A DNA stretch of 64,000 bases from Geomonas sp. RF6. GTDB taxonomy: Bacteria > Desulfobacterota > Desulfuromonadia > Geobacterales > Geobacteraceae. A program made the translations under genes and the position numbers. The stretch covers positions 1,319,001-1,383,000 of the forward strand of contig NZ_CP087999.1 of NCBI RefSeq assembly GCF_021044625.1. Reading direction: 5' to 3'. Below the pieces are notes generated by a model, which saw only the letters and a list, made by a program, of their open reading frames with translations, had not been told where the DNA came from and ran no database searches. Positions 1 to 8,391 of the stretch are shown here, piece by piece. The first letter of the stretch is position 1, and the number at the start of each line of letters is the position of its first letter.

Positions 1-163
1 TGTCGTGCAGCGGCTCCTGGCGCGGGGGATCGCCGCGGGGGTGCCGCTCGGGTCGTACTACCCCGGGCGCGAGAACTCCCTCGTGGTGACGGTGACCGAA
101 CGGCGCAGCCGGGAGCAGATCGAGAAACTCGCCGAGGGTCTGCAGGAGGCGGTATGCAGCTGA
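1..163 (+). CDS. gcvPA: Glycine dehydrogenase (decarboxylating) subunit 1, C-terminal end (partial)
   Basis: An open frame enters from the window edge (first full codon at position 2) and ends with TGA at 161-163, overlapping the start of the next gene by 10 bases. The readable tail has the pattern [20 protein letters not shown], which resembles the C-terminus of GcvPA, the N-terminal half of the two-part glycine cleavage P-protein. The overlap with gcvPB and the family logic (the two subunits form one PLP enzyme) make the assignment firm even though only about 53 residues are visible. The start lies outside the window. Confidence 0.85.
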   Translation, partial: VVQRLLARGIAAGVPLGSYYPGRENSLVVTVTERRSREQIEKLAEGLQEAVCS

Positions 164-1590
164 TATTCGAAAAATCGATGCCGGGGCGGCCGGGGGTGAG
201 GCTCCCCGCGCCGGACGTCCCGCACGCCGAACCGTTCCCCGCCGAGCTCTCCCGAAAGGAGCCGCCGCGGCTCCCGGAGGTGAGCGAGCTCGATCTGGTG
301 CGGCATTATACGAACCTCTCCAGGCGCAACTTCTCGGTCGATACCAATTTCTACCCCCTCGGCTCCTGCACCATGAAGTACAACGTGAAGGTGATGGAGG
401 ACCTCGCCGCCCTCTTCCGCGACTGCCACCCGATGCTGGCACTCCTTCCTGGGGGCGCGGAGATGGCGCAGGGGCCTCTGTCGCTTATCTGGGAGCTGGA
501 GCGGCAGCTGTGCGAGATCACGGGGATGGACCAGGTAACGACGCAGCCTCTGGCGGGGGCGCACGGGGAGATGACCGGGATCCTCATGATCGCCGCCTAC
601 CACCGGGCAAACGGGGAGAAGCGGCGCTACGTCATCGTCCCCGACTCCTCCCACGGCACAAACCCCGCGAGCGCGGCGATCGCCGGCTACGAGCTCATCA
701 CGGTACCGAGCGCGCCGTACGGCGACATGGACCTGGACGCCTACCGGCAGGTGCTCACGAACGAGGTCGCCGCGGTCATGCTGACCTGCCCCAACACCCT
801 CGGCATCTTCAACCCCTACGTCGCCGACGTGTGCCGCATGGCGCACGAGGTGGGCGCCCTCACCTACTACGACGGCGCGAACCTGAACGCCATCCTCGGA
901 AAGGTGCGGCCTGGGGATCTCGGCTTCGACGTCATCCACGTGAACCTGCACAAGACCTTCGGCACCCCGCACGGCGGCGGCGGCCCCGGGAGCGGCCCGG
1001 TCGGCGTGGCGCAGCGGCTCGCCCCCTTCCTGCCGGGACCGCGGGTGGTGCGGGGGGAGGACGGCAAGTTTACCCTCGTCCCCAGCGAGAAGAGCATCGG
1101 CCGCGTCTCCGACTTCTTCGGCAACTTCGGCATCATGGCCCGCGCCTACGGTTATATCACCCGCCTCGGGAAGGAAGGACTGATCGAGGTGAGCGAGCAG
1201 GCGGTTCTGAATGCGAATTATGTTATGGCGCGGCTGAAAGAAGCGTATGATCTTCCCTTCGACACCCTGTGCATGCACGAATGCGTCTTTTCCGCGAGCA
1301 GGCAGACGAAGGACGGCGTGCACGCCATCGACATCGCAAAGTACCTGATCGACCGCCGCTACCACCCGCCGACCGTGTACTTCCCGCTCAACGTGAAGGA
1401 AGCGATCATGATCGAGCCGACCGAAACAGAGAGCAAGCAGACTCTCGATGACTTTGTCGACGCGATGCTGGAAGCGGCGCGGATAGCGGCTACCGATCCG
1501 GAATCGCTGCGGCAGGCTCCGGTCGGGACACCGGTCGGGCGGCTCGACGAGGCGCGCGCCGCGAGGGCGCAGCAGGTCTGCTGCGAGTAG
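154..1590 (+). CDS. gcvPB: Glycine dehydrogenase (decarboxylating) subunit 2
   Basis: This is the PLP-carrying subunit of the glycine cleavage P-protein, which decarboxylates glycine and passes the aminomethyl group to the lipoyl arm of H-protein. The 478-residue length is normal for split bacterial GcvPB. The cofactor lysine is expected at K267 in [16 protein letters not shown], a hallmark of the family, and the upstream [11 protein letters not shown] segment fits the PLP fold. Its ATG lies inside the gcvPA end, so translation is probably coupled. The genes that follow make the lipoyl cofactor the same system needs, so the neighbourhood is functionally coherent. No oddities were seen. Confidence 0.96.
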   Translation: MQLIFEKSMPGRPGVRLPAPDVPHAEPFPAELSRKEPPRLPEVSELDLVRHYTNLSRRNFSVDTNFYPLGSCTMKYNVKVMEDLAALFRDCHPMLALLPGGAEMAQGPLSLIWELERQLCEITGMDQVTTQPLAGAHGEMTGILMIAAYHRANGEKRRYVIVPDSSHGTNPASAAIAGYELITVPSAPYGDMDLDAYRQVLTNEVAAVMLTCPNTLGIFNPYVADVCRMAHEVGALTYYDGANLNAILGKVRPGDLGFDVIHVNLHKTFGTPHGGGGPGSGPVGVAQRLAPFLPGPRVVRGEDGKFTLVPSEKSIGRVSDFFGNFGIMARAYGYITRLGKEGLIEVSEQAVLNANYVMARLKEAYDLPFDTLCMHECVFSASRQTKDGVHAIDIAKYLIDRRYHPPTVYFPLNVKEAIMIEPTETESKQTLDDFVDAMLEAARIAATDPESLRQAPVGTPVGRLDEARAARAQQVCCE

Positions 1591-1599
1591 GGACTAGGC

Positions 1600-1635
1600 G
1601 GGGACTGGCTCCTTTGTTAAAAGGTGCCTGTCCCC
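1600..1635 (+). repeat. Intergenic palindrome (GGGGAC..GTCCCC type)
   Basis: An imperfect inverted repeat has arms GGGGACTGGCTCC (1600-1612) and GGTGCCTGTCCCC (1623-1635), with 11 of 13 positions pairing and an A/T-rich loop. It sits ten bases after the gcvPB stop. Fragments of the same arm (GGGACAGGCA, GCCTGTCCCC) recur near 40360-40380 and 41658-41668, so it looks like a dispersed element rather than a gene-specific terminator; no U-tract follows. Confidence 0.6.
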
Positions 1636-1664
1636 CTCTCCGTCGCTGTCCCCCTCTCCGTCGC
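1629..1664 (+). repeat. Tandem 18-bp direct repeat, two copies
   Basis: The unit TGTCCCCCTCTCCGTCGC occurs twice back to back (1629-1646 and 1647-1664), the first copy overlapping the right arm of the palindrome just upstream. It lies in the leader of the octanoyltransferase gene and is probably slippage variation of the palindrome edge. No function is evident. Confidence 0.7.
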
Positions 1665-1692
1665 GCGGGAAGATCGAACGAAAGGAGTTGCA

Positions 1693-2511
1693 GTGAGAGA
1701 AAACGGAGGCGCGTGGCGCCTGGTTGACAGCGGGAGGCTGGACGGCCCCGCCAACATGGCGCTCGACGAGGCACTCCTGGAGAGCTTTGCCGCCGGCGCT
1801 TCCCCTCCGGTACTTCGCCTCTACGGCTGGAGCCCGGCCGCCCTGAGCGTCGGGCGCTACCAGGATGCCGCAGCTTCCCTGAACCTGCCGGTCTGCAGCG
1901 GCGACGGCGTCGACGTCGTTCGGCGCATGACCGGCGGCGGCATCATCTACCATGACCACGAGCTCACCTACAGCCTCGTCTGCTCACCCTCCCATCTCGG
2001 CCACATCTCCAGCGTAAAGGACGGCTTTCGCCAGCTCTGCGCTTTCCTCATGAGCACCTACCGCGGACTCGGGCTCGATCCCGCGTTTGCGACGGAGTGC
2101 AGCGACGACGAGGTCCGCTTCGGAGCGGCGACACCCTTTTGCTTTGCGGGGAGGGAAGCGTACGACATCGTGGTGGGGGGGCGGAAGCTGGGGGGGAACG
2201 CGCAGCGCAGGAAACGCGACCTCATCTTCCAGCACGGGTCTATCCCGCTGTCGAGCCGCGTGGCCCGGGGGTTGCGCTACCTGCGCGAGCCGGCTCCGGG
2301 AGCAGAGCGCGCCGTAAGTCTCGAAGAGCTCGGCGTAACCGTACCGGTGGAGACACTGAAGGAAGCGCTGGCGGCCTCGTTTGAGGCAGATGTGCAGGTG
2401 ACGCTGAAGCCTCATCCGGTAACGGCGCAGGAATGGGAAAACGTGCAGAGGCTTCTGGACGAAAAGTACCGGTGCGAACGGTGGACCCTCAAGGGAGACG
2501 CCGGGAAGTAA
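1693..2511 (+). CDS. LipM-like octanoyltransferase / lipoate-protein ligase family
   Basis: This is a protein of the biotin/lipoate transferase fold, predicted to move octanoyl groups from acyl carrier protein to H-protein or E2 subunits. The 272-residue reading starts at GTG 1693, seven bases after an AAAGGAG ribosome site; an open frame continues upstream to 1624 but crosses the tandem repeat and has no better site. The family motif RRMTGGGIIYHDHELTYS is at about 77-94, the binding lysine at K165 (GGRKLGGNAQRR), and a cysteine at C150 in PFCFAG sits where LipM enzymes carry their acyl-accepting Cys. That cysteine favours LipM over LplA, which would need an ATP-dependent C-terminal domain not seen here. 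lipA follows 23 bases later, which fits de novo lipoate synthesis. Confidence 0.82.
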   Translation: MRENGGAWRLVDSGRLDGPANMALDEALLESFAAGASPPVLRLYGWSPAALSVGRYQDAAASLNLPVCSGDGVDVVRRMTGGGIIYHDHELTYSLVCSPSHLGHISSVKDGFRQLCAFLMSTYRGLGLDPAFATECSDDEVRFGAATPFCFAGREAYDIVVGGRKLGGNAQRRKRDLIFQHGSIPLSSRVARGLRYLREPAPGAERAVSLEELGVTVPVETLKEALAASFEADVQVTLKPHPVTAQEWENVQRLLDEKYRCERWTLKGDAGK

Positions 2512-2534
2512 TAGCTCAACTGGAAAGGTAGTGC

Positions 2535-3413
2535 ATGGATCCGTTGCGGAAACCACATTGGCTGCAGAAAAAGATCAACCCCGGCGCTCACGGAGAGATG
2601 GAGGGGCTGCTGAGCGAGCTGCGTCTCGAGACGGTCTGCCAGCAGGCGCATTGCCCGAACATCACCGAGTGCTTTTCCAGGAGCCAGGCCACCTTCCTCA
2701 TCCTCGGCCGCATCTGCACGAGGCACTGTTCGTTCTGCAACGTTTCGAAGGAAGCGCCACGCCCCCCTGATCCGCAGGAGCCGGGAAACGTGGCGCAGGC
2801 GGTGCAGCGGCTGAAGCTTGCCCACGTGGTGGTGACGAGCCCCACGCGCGACGACCTCCCAGACGGAGGCGCGGCACACTTCGCGGAGACGGTCCGGCAG
2901 ATTCGGCGGGCCTCTCCGGAGACCGCGGTGGAGCTTCTGGTGCCGGATTTTGCCGGAGACGAAGGGGCGCTGTCGGTGGTGCTGCAGAGCGCTCCGGAGA
3001 TACTGGGGCACAATCTCGAGACGGTGCCGCGGCTGTACTTCATCCGCGCCGGCGCCGACTACGGCCGGTCTCTTCAGCTACTGGCGAGGGCACACCAGCT
3101 TGCACCGCAGCTGAAGACGAAGTCGGGACTGATGCTTGGCCTCGGGGAAGAGGAAGAAGAGCTCTTCGCGGTGCTGGAAGAGCTCCGCGCGACGGGATGC
3201 TCATACTTGAGCCTCGGGCAGTACCTCGCCCCGAGCCGGCAGCATTACCCGGTGCAGCGCTACCTCGAGCCGGAGCTTTTCGAGCGCTACCGGGAGAAGG
3301 CCCTCTCCCTGGGGTTCCTCCACGTGGAAAGCGCCCCCTACGTGCGCAGCTCGTACCATGCGCAGGACTATGAATCGAAAAGGATAGGACGGAATCGATG
3401 TAGGCCGGAATAA
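2535..3413 (+). CDS. lipA: Lipoyl synthase
   Basis: This radical SAM enzyme inserts two sulfurs into protein-bound octanoyl groups. The radical cluster motif CTRHCSFC uses C61, C65 and C68; the auxiliary sacrificial cluster uses C35, C40 and C46 (CX4CX5C); the RSSYH serine motif at about 271-275 ligates the auxiliary cluster. Length (292) is typical, but the last residues (NRCRPE and the stop) are encoded by the left arm of a REP-like palindrome that begins at 3398, so the C-terminus has been overwritten beyond the conserved core. It forms an operon-like unit with the octanoyltransferase and gcvPA/gcvPB. The ATG at 2535 follows GGAAAGG at 2521-2527. Confidence 0.96.
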   Translation: MDPLRKPHWLQKKINPGAHGEMEGLLSELRLETVCQQAHCPNITECFSRSQATFLILGRICTRHCSFCNVSKEAPRPPDPQEPGNVAQAVQRLKLAHVVVTSPTRDDLPDGGAAHFAETVRQIRRASPETAVELLVPDFAGDEGALSVVLQSAPEILGHNLETVPRLYFIRAGADYGRSLQLLARAHQLAPQLKTKSGLMLGLGEEEEELFAVLEELRATGCSYLSLGQYLAPSRQHYPVQRYLEPELFERYREKALSLGFLHVESAPYVRSSYHAQDYESKRIGRNRCRPE

Positions 3414-3476
3414 GCGCAGCGTTTCCGGCAGAGTCCACAGCCGCCGGGAACGCCTCCGGCTTATCCCGGCCTACAT
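3398..3476 (+). repeat. REP-like palindrome, full inverted copy
   Basis: A long imperfect inverted repeat runs from ATGTAGGCCGGAATAAGCGC to GGCTTATCCCGGCCTACAT, with GTTTCCGG and CGGGAAC in the inner arms. Related sequence occurs at 14092-14133 (right half) and 55500-55578 (full). The outer arm TATCCCGGCCTACA resembles enterobacterial REP sequences in general design. It covers the lipA stop codon (3411-3413) and could also act as an mRNA 3' stabiliser or terminator. Confidence 0.8.
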
Positions 3477-3607
3477 TCAGATGCCACATCCGCCCCCGCG
3501 GCTCGCCCCCAGAATGCTTTTCACCGACACGGTTGTTTCTTCCGGCTCACAAGGGTATGATGCACAACCTAGTACCCGCGGCGGCCATGCCGCACCAGGA
3601 GATCGGA

Positions 3608-4210
3608 ATGCTTCACCGCACTCTCGCCCTTGGCGCGATCCTTTTCACCGCACTTTCCGTCTGCCCCGCTCCAGCCGAAGCCCGCAGGACTTCCCCCGTC
3701 GATGGCGGCACGGTCACGTCCGGGACCGGGTGGCGCCTCGACCCCTTCGGCACCGGGAGGATGATGTACCACAACGGCTACGACATCGCCGTCCCGATGG
3801 GGACTCCCGTGCACCCCGTCGAATCGGGAACCGTCTATTTCGCCGGCACCTACAAGGGGTACGGCGAGATGGTCGCCATCGACCACGGCAACGGCTACCT
3901 CACCATCTATGGCCACAACTCCGCCGTGAAGGTGCGTGCAGGGGAGAAGGTCACCAGCGACAGCGTCATCGCCCTCTCCGGCACCAGTGGCAGGTCGACC
4001 GGCCCCCACGTCCACTACGAGATGCGGATGCTCCCCAATTACCAGAAGGTGCAGCGCGCCAAGATGGAGAAGGACCTGAAACAGCTTGTGGAGAATAAGA
4101 TCGGTGGCTGGGTGGAAGGTCAGGTGAAAGGGAATGCGGGACCGCATCTCAACGGGGGGGGGATGGGTGGAGGGAGCGAATTCTACCTGCCGGATGACCT
4201 GAACGAGTAG
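3608..4210 (+). CDS. Secreted M23 family metallopeptidase
   Basis: A 200-residue LytM/lysostaphin-type peptidase of the envelope that would cut peptidoglycan cross-links. The ATG at 3608 is preceded by AGGAG at 3597-3601 and begins a signal peptide (MLHRTLALGAILFTALS.. cut near AEA-RR); an upstream in-frame ATG at 3533 lacks these features. Zinc ligands are visible: H55 and D59 in HNGYD, and H134/H136 in GPHVHYE. The domain fills residues 35-140, and the tail is Gly-rich with no known domain. It stands alone between the lipA palindrome and a convergent thioredoxin pair. All catalytic residues are present, so an active enzyme is likely rather than a LytM activator. Confidence 0.9.
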   Translation: MLHRTLALGAILFTALSVCPAPAEARRTSPVDGGTVTSGTGWRLDPFGTGRMMYHNGYDIAVPMGTPVHPVESGTVYFAGTYKGYGEMVAIDHGNGYLTIYGHNSAVKVRAGEKVTSDSVIALSGTSGRSTGPHVHYEMRMLPNYQKVQRAKMEKDLKQLVENKIGGWVEGQVKGNAGPHLNGGGMGGGSEFYLPDDLNE

Positions 4211-4244
4211 CTCTACTCCCTGTCGATTCTTCTATTCTATTACG

Positions 4245-4766
4245 TCACTGTTCGGCGATGAGCCTTCTGATTGTGTCCTCTATCGCTTTGCCGGTCTGCT
4301 CGGAATACCCCTGGAATTTCTCCGCGACCACCCCTCTTTTGTTGATGATGTAGATGGTGGGCACAGAGCGCAGGCCGTAATCGGTCTGCATATCTTCACC
4401 GGCTATGGCGATCGGATAGCCGATCTTCTTCTCGGCGGAGAAGGACTTCACCTCTTTCTCCCCCCCCTCATCCACACTGACTCCCAGGATCTGCAGCCCC
4501 TGCTTCCCGTACTTGCGATTGAGCGTATTGAGATGCGGAATGGAATTCTTGCACGGGACGCACCACGTGGCGAAGAAGTCCATGACGAGCACATAGCCGC
4601 GGTAGTTCGCGAGGGAGATCGGTTGTCCTGCAGTGGTGGTCAGCTTGATGGGAGGAGCGACATCCCCTTTCTGCAAAATAGCGGCGGCCGGCACTGCATT
4701 CATCAGCATGCCGGCAACCGCTAAGGGGAGAGAGTATCGACTGATTCTGGCGAGAACTCTTTTCAT
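4245..4766 (-). CDS. TlpA/ResA-like thiol-disulfide redox protein, exported
   Basis: A 173-residue thioredoxin-fold protein with an N-terminal signal or anchor (about residues 1-29, ending PAAA-I) and the redox motif WCVPC in FFATWCVPCKNS. The insertion after strand 2 and the SVPTIYII cis-Pro segment fit the AhpC-TSA/Redoxin branch that reduces cytochrome c apoproteins or other periplasmic thiols. It starts 4 bases after the thioredoxin stop, so the two are co-transcribed. A role in cytochrome c maturation is plausible given the CcsA gene nearby, but that is inference. Confidence 0.85.
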   Translation of the reverse strand: MKRVLARISRYSLPLAVAGMLMNAVPAAAILQKGDVAPPIKLTTTAGQPISLANYRGYVLVMDFFATWCVPCKNSIPHLNTLNRKYGKQGLQILGVSVDEGGEKEVKSFSAEKKIGYPIAIAGEDMQTDYGLRSVPTIYIINKRGVVAEKFQGYSEQTGKAIEDTIRRLIAEQ

Positions 4767-4770
4767 GGAG

Positions 4771-5100
4771 TTAAAGGGCCTTCTTGATCAGCGCCTCCAG
4801 CTGTGATTTGGGGATCGCACCGACGACCTGATCGAGCACCTTGCCGTCCTTCAGGAGGATGACGGTGGGGATGCCGCGCACGCCGTATTTTCCCGGAGTA
4901 GCGGGGTTGTCGTCAACGTTTACCTTCCCGACCTTAACGCGCCCCTGGTACTCCTCTGCGATGGAATCGATGAGGGGGGAGATAGCCTTGCAGGGGGCGC
5001 ACCAGGTGGCCCAAAAATCTACCAGCACCGGTATATCGGACTGAAGAACTTCTTTTTCAAAGTTGTCATCGGTGAATGCATGCACGTGTTCACTGGCCAT
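4771..5100 (-). CDS. trxA: Thioredoxin
   Basis: A 109-residue classical thioredoxin with the active site WCAPC in [13 protein letters not shown] and the cis-Pro loop [11 protein letters not shown]. It is cytosolic (no signal peptide) and would reduce protein disulfides using NADPH via thioredoxin reductase. A ribosome site (AAGGAGAG) precedes the ATG. First gene of a two-gene unit with the TlpA-like protein. Confidence 0.95.
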   Translation of the reverse strand: MASEHVHAFTDDNFEKEVLQSDIPVLVDFWATWCAPCKAISPLIDSIAEEYQGRVKVGKVNVDDNPATPGKYGVRGIPTVILLKDGKVLDQVVGAIPKSQLEALIKKAL

Positions 5101-5137
5101 GTAACCCTCTCCTTAAGGAAATATACAATCGTCTATG

Positions 5138-5165
5138 ATCATAGATGAGCGGCCAAAAAAAGCAA
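5138..5165 (-). promoter_or_regulatory. Predicted sigma-70 promoter for the thioredoxin pair
   Basis: On the minus strand TTGCTT (5165-5160) and TATGAT (5143-5138) are separated by 16 bases, placing a start site about 30 bases before the trxA ATG. Assigned by motif only. Confidence 0.4.
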
Positions 5166-5213
5166 GGAGTAATTAAAGCCGGCAGCGGCGCTGTGACAGT
5201 TCCACATCCGCTG

Positions 5214-5243
5214 TTGACAGGGCTTCGCAGGTTGGGCCATAGT
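5214..5243 (+). promoter_or_regulatory. Possible sigma-70 promoter for the siroheme/heme cluster
   Basis: A perfect TTGACA (5214-5219) is followed after 18 bases by a weak -10, CATAGT (5238-5243). It would give a leader of about 200 bases before the TTG start at 5449. The stretch 5244-5448 holds no supported gene. Confidence 0.3.
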
Positions 5244-5448
5244 GACACCCTGAGAAAAAGTGGCGAGTAACAGTTGCATTTCGCCGCAATAGTGTATGCA
5301 GCGCAGAGGCCGCCAGGGGCACCTCCACCTGCGATCCCTCCAGGCGGCTCGGCCGCCATCGCCGGGGGGCTTCACATTTGGCGCTGCGGCCACTGCCATA
5401 GCAGAATTACATACCACTGCAGGCTTCATATCACCAGGAGACCCTTCC

Positions 5449-6123
5449 TTGCGCTGTTACCCGATCAACCTGAACCTCCACGGCAAAAAAGTCGTCATCA
5501 TCGGCGGGGGTCGGGTCGCCGCGCGCAAGGCCGGACGTCTCGTCGCCGCCGGCGCCTCCGTCACCGTCATCGCCCCTGAACTTTGCAACCAGCTCCAAGC
5601 CATCGTCTCCGCCGGGAACGCGACCCACCTCGCCAGGGGTTACTCCGAGGGGGATCTCGCCGGCGCCTTTCTCGCCTTTGCCGCCACCGACGATGAAGCG
5701 ACCAATGCCTCCGTCGCGACGGAGGCCCGCCGCATCGGGGTCCTAGTCGATCGGGTGGACGCCCCGGCGGACTCCGATTTCGGCACTCCCGCCCTCCTTT
5801 GCCGCGGCGACTTGCAGATCACCGTCTCCACCGGCGGAGTGAGCCCCGCGCTCTCCCGCAAGATCGTGGAGACGCTGGAAACGCAATTCGGACCGGAGTA
5901 CGCAGAGGCTCTGGAGCTTCTCGGACGCGTCCGTGAAAAGATATTGACTGCCAAGGCAGGTAGCGAATACAATGAGCCGATTTTTTCCGAGCTCGCCGCG
6001 CTCGACCTCCCTGCCATGATCAAAAACGGCTCCCGGGACGAAGCACTCCAGACGCTCCTAAAACTCCTGGGCCCCGAATTCGCACAGGTCCTCTCCGCAG
6101 CGGTAAAAAAGGATCCTTCATGA
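5449..6123 (+). CDS. Precorrin-2 dehydrogenase / sirohydrochlorin ferrochelatase-type protein
   Basis: A Met8/CysG-N-like enzyme that oxidises precorrin-2 to sirohydrochlorin and may insert iron to make siroheme. The Rossmann motif VVIIGGGRVAARKAG lies near the N-terminus, and STGGVSPALSRKI is the family dimer and active-site segment. The chosen start is TTG at 5449, eight bases after AGGAG (5436-5440), giving 224 residues and beginning RCYPINLNL, where relatives start; the open frame runs 51 codons further up without homology. It lacks the methyltransferase half of CysG, which here is supplied by the cobA/hemD fusion downstream. The stop overlaps the ccsA ATG. Confidence 0.9.
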   Translation: MRCYPINLNLHGKKVVIIGGGRVAARKAGRLVAAGASVTVIAPELCNQLQAIVSAGNATHLARGYSEGDLAGAFLAFAATDDEATNASVATEARRIGVLVDRVDAPADSDFGTPALLCRGDLQITVSTGGVSPALSRKIVETLETQFGPEYAEALELLGRVREKILTAKAGSEYNEPIFSELAALDLPAMIKNGSRDEALQTLLKLLGPEFAQVLSAAVKKDPS

Positions 6124-6935
6124 ACGCGTTGCTCTTCAATTCCGCCCTGGCCATCTACTCAGCCGCCACCGCCGTATACCTCGCCTTTCTGGTCAAGCCG
6201 CGGGACATCTTTGGGCGCGCCGCTCACTGGCTCATATCGACGGGCTTTCTCGTCCATCTCATCTTCACCCTGAACCGCTTCCGCGAGGCGGGACACTTTC
6301 CGATAACAAACCTGCACGAATCCCTCTCCTTCTTCAGCCTCGCCGTCATCGGCGTCTTCATCGTCTGCGAGAGGCGCTACCACGTCTTTATCCTCGGGTC
6401 CTTCGTAACTCCTCTGGCGCTCCTTTTCCTGGCGCTTTCGGCAGGGTACCCTTCGGACATCATGCCGCTCAACCCGGCGCTCAAGAGCGGCTGGCTCTCG
6501 ATCCACACCGCCCTCGCCTTCCTGGGATACGCTGCCTTCGCCATCTCCTTCGGCGTCAGCATCATGTACCTCATACAGTCGCACTACCTGAAGAAAAAGA
6601 AGCTCGGCGCCCTCTTCCAGAAGCTCCCCCCCCTCGACCTTCTGGACGAGATCAGCTACCGCTGCCTGACCTGGGGCTTCCCGCTTCTGACTTTTGCCAT
6701 CATCTCCGGCGCCATCTGGGCGGAAACCGCCTGGGGCACCTACTGGAGTTGGGACCCGAAGGAGACATGGTCCCTCATAACCTGGTTTGTGTACGCAGCA
6801 CTCCTGCACGGTCGTCTCACCACCGGTTGGCGCGGCAGAAAGGCCGCGTTCCTCTCCATTCTCGGCTTTGCGATCCTCCTTTTCACCTTCCTGGGGCTGA
6901 ATTTCCTTCCGCCGGGGCTGCACAGCTACAAATGA
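6120..6935 (+). CDS. CcsA/HemX-type cytochrome c assembly membrane protein
   Basis: A 271-residue multi-spanning protein with about eight hydrophobic segments and the heme-handling signature WGTYWSWDPKETWSL near residues 210-225, diagnostic of the CcsA/ResC/HemX family. Conserved histidines flank the motif on the membrane segments. It overlaps the upstream dehydrogenase by 4 bases and precedes hemA by 55 bases, the arrangement in which this protein is often called HemX and proposed to tune HemA levels. Whether it acts in System II heme delivery or only in regulation cannot be told from sequence. Confidence 0.88.
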   Translation: MNALLFNSALAIYSAATAVYLAFLVKPRDIFGRAAHWLISTGFLVHLIFTLNRFREAGHFPITNLHESLSFFSLAVIGVFIVCERRYHVFILGSFVTPLALLFLALSAGYPSDIMPLNPALKSGWLSIHTALAFLGYAAFAISFGVSIMYLIQSHYLKKKKLGALFQKLPPLDLLDEISYRCLTWGFPLLTFAIISGAIWAETAWGTYWSWDPKETWSLITWFVYAALLHGRLTTGWRGRKAAFLSILGFAILLFTFLGLNFLPPGLHSYK

Positions 6936-6990
6936 GTTATCGGAACCGAAGCGCCGTCAGCTGTAACTTCTCAAAAGAGGCAGGTTGTTT

Positions 6991-8292
6991 ATGAACATTA
7001 TCGTGGTCGGGCTGTCCCATAAGACTGCCGGAGTGGAAATCCGGGAGAAGGTGGCGTTCGCCCCGACTCAGATGGAAAAACCGCTGCGCGCCGTGGTGGC
7101 GCTTCCCGATATCACCGAGGCCGTCATCGTCTCCACCTGCAACCGGGTAGAGATCTACGCCACCACGAGGGACGTGGCTGGCGGCATGGCGCGCCTGAAA
7201 CGCTTCCTTGCCGACTACCACAAGGTGGACCTGGAGCTCCTGGAAAAGCACCTCTACGCCTACCACGGCGAGGACGCCACCCGCCACGTCTTCCGCGTCG
7301 CCGCGAGCCTCGACTCCATGGTGGTGGGGGAGCCGCAGATCCTCGGACAGATCAAGACCTCCTACGGCTACGCCGCAGAGTTCAAGAGTTCCGGCGTCAT
7401 CCTGAACCGCTTCCTGCACAAGGCGTTTTCCGTCGCAAAGAGGGTGCGCACCGAGACGAAGATCGCCTCCTCTGCGGTCTCCGTCGCCTTCGCGGCAGTG
7501 GAGCTCGCCAAGAAGATCTTCGGCGACCTCTCGGACAAGGTCGTCCTCCTCGTCGGCGCAGGGGAGATGTGCGAGCTGGCGGCGAAGCACTTCATAAACT
7601 CCGGAGTGCGCGGCGTCATGGTCACCAACAGGACCTTCGAGCGCGCCGAGAAGCTCGCCGAGGAGTTCGACGGGAAGCCGGTCCGCTTCGAGGAGCTCTT
7701 CGACCACCTGCACAAGGCGGACATCATCCTCTCCTCCACCGGCGCGCCGCACTTCATCATCAAGCCGAAAGAGGTGGACGAGGTGATCCGGCGCCGCAAG
7801 CTGAAGCCGATGTTTTTCATCGACATCGCCGTGCCGCGCGACATCGACCCGAAGGTCAACGACGTGGAGAACGTCTACCTCTACACGGTCGATGACCTGA
7901 ATGGCGTCGTCGCCACGAACCTGGAGCAGAGAAAGATCGAGGCTGCGAAGGCAGAGGCGATCGTGGAGCAGGAGATCGGGCAGTTCTTCAAGTGGCTCTC
8001 CTCCCTGGAGGTGACCCCCACCATCGTGGCGCTGAGGACCCGCTTCGACGATGTGCGCAGGACCGAGCTCGCAAAGACCTTGGCAAACTGGAAGGACCTG
8101 CCGCCGGACGCCGAGAAGAAGCTGGAGTCGCTGACCAATGCGATCATGAACAAGCTTCTGCACCAGCCAACCAGCATCCTGAAAAAGACCGACCAGGGGA
8201 GCCGCAACGAGCTGTACGTAGACGCGCTGCGCCAGCTCTTCGAGTTGGAGGACACCGCGCCGCGCGAGGCGCTGATGGAGATAGAAGAGTAA
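6991..8292 (+). CDS. hemA: Glutamyl-tRNA reductase
   Basis: First committed enzyme of the C5 heme pathway: reduces glutamyl-tRNA to glutamate-1-semialdehyde. The catalytic cysteine is C50 in [25 protein letters not shown] is the substrate-binding signature; the NADPH domain and helical dimerisation tail (to residue 433) are complete. ATG 6991 is preferred over the in-frame TTG 6985 because an AGAGGCAGG ribosome site lies at 6976-6984. It sits in a colinear heme cluster with CcsA upstream and hemC downstream. Confidence 0.97.
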   Translation: MNIIVVGLSHKTAGVEIREKVAFAPTQMEKPLRAVVALPDITEAVIVSTCNRVEIYATTRDVAGGMARLKRFLADYHKVDLELLEKHLYAYHGEDATRHVFRVAASLDSMVVGEPQILGQIKTSYGYAAEFKSSGVILNRFLHKAFSVAKRVRTETKIASSAVSVAFAAVELAKKIFGDLSDKVVLLVGAGEMCELAAKHFINSGVRGVMVTNRTFERAEKLAEEFDGKPVRFEELFDHLHKADIILSSTGAPHFIIKPKEVDEVIRRRKLKPMFFIDIAVPRDIDPKVNDVENVYLYTVDDLNGVVATNLEQRKIEAAKAEAIVEQEIGQFFKWLSSLEVTPTIVALRTRFDDVRRTELAKTLANWKDLPPDAEKKLESLTNAIMNKLLHQPTSILKKTDQGSRNELYVDALRQLFELEDTAPREALMEIEE

Positions 8293-8391
8293 TACCGAGG
8301 TTCACGAGTCCCCTTGAGGGGCGCCCCGCAGCCTGACGTTAAAGAAAAGACACACCGAGTTGGACTTGTTCACTATAAGGAGAGTATCTAG

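Noticed and set aside
58-1365. A 435-codon frame antisense to gcvPB
   Set aside because: gcvPB is certain; the antisense product is Val/His/Arg-rich without family signals.
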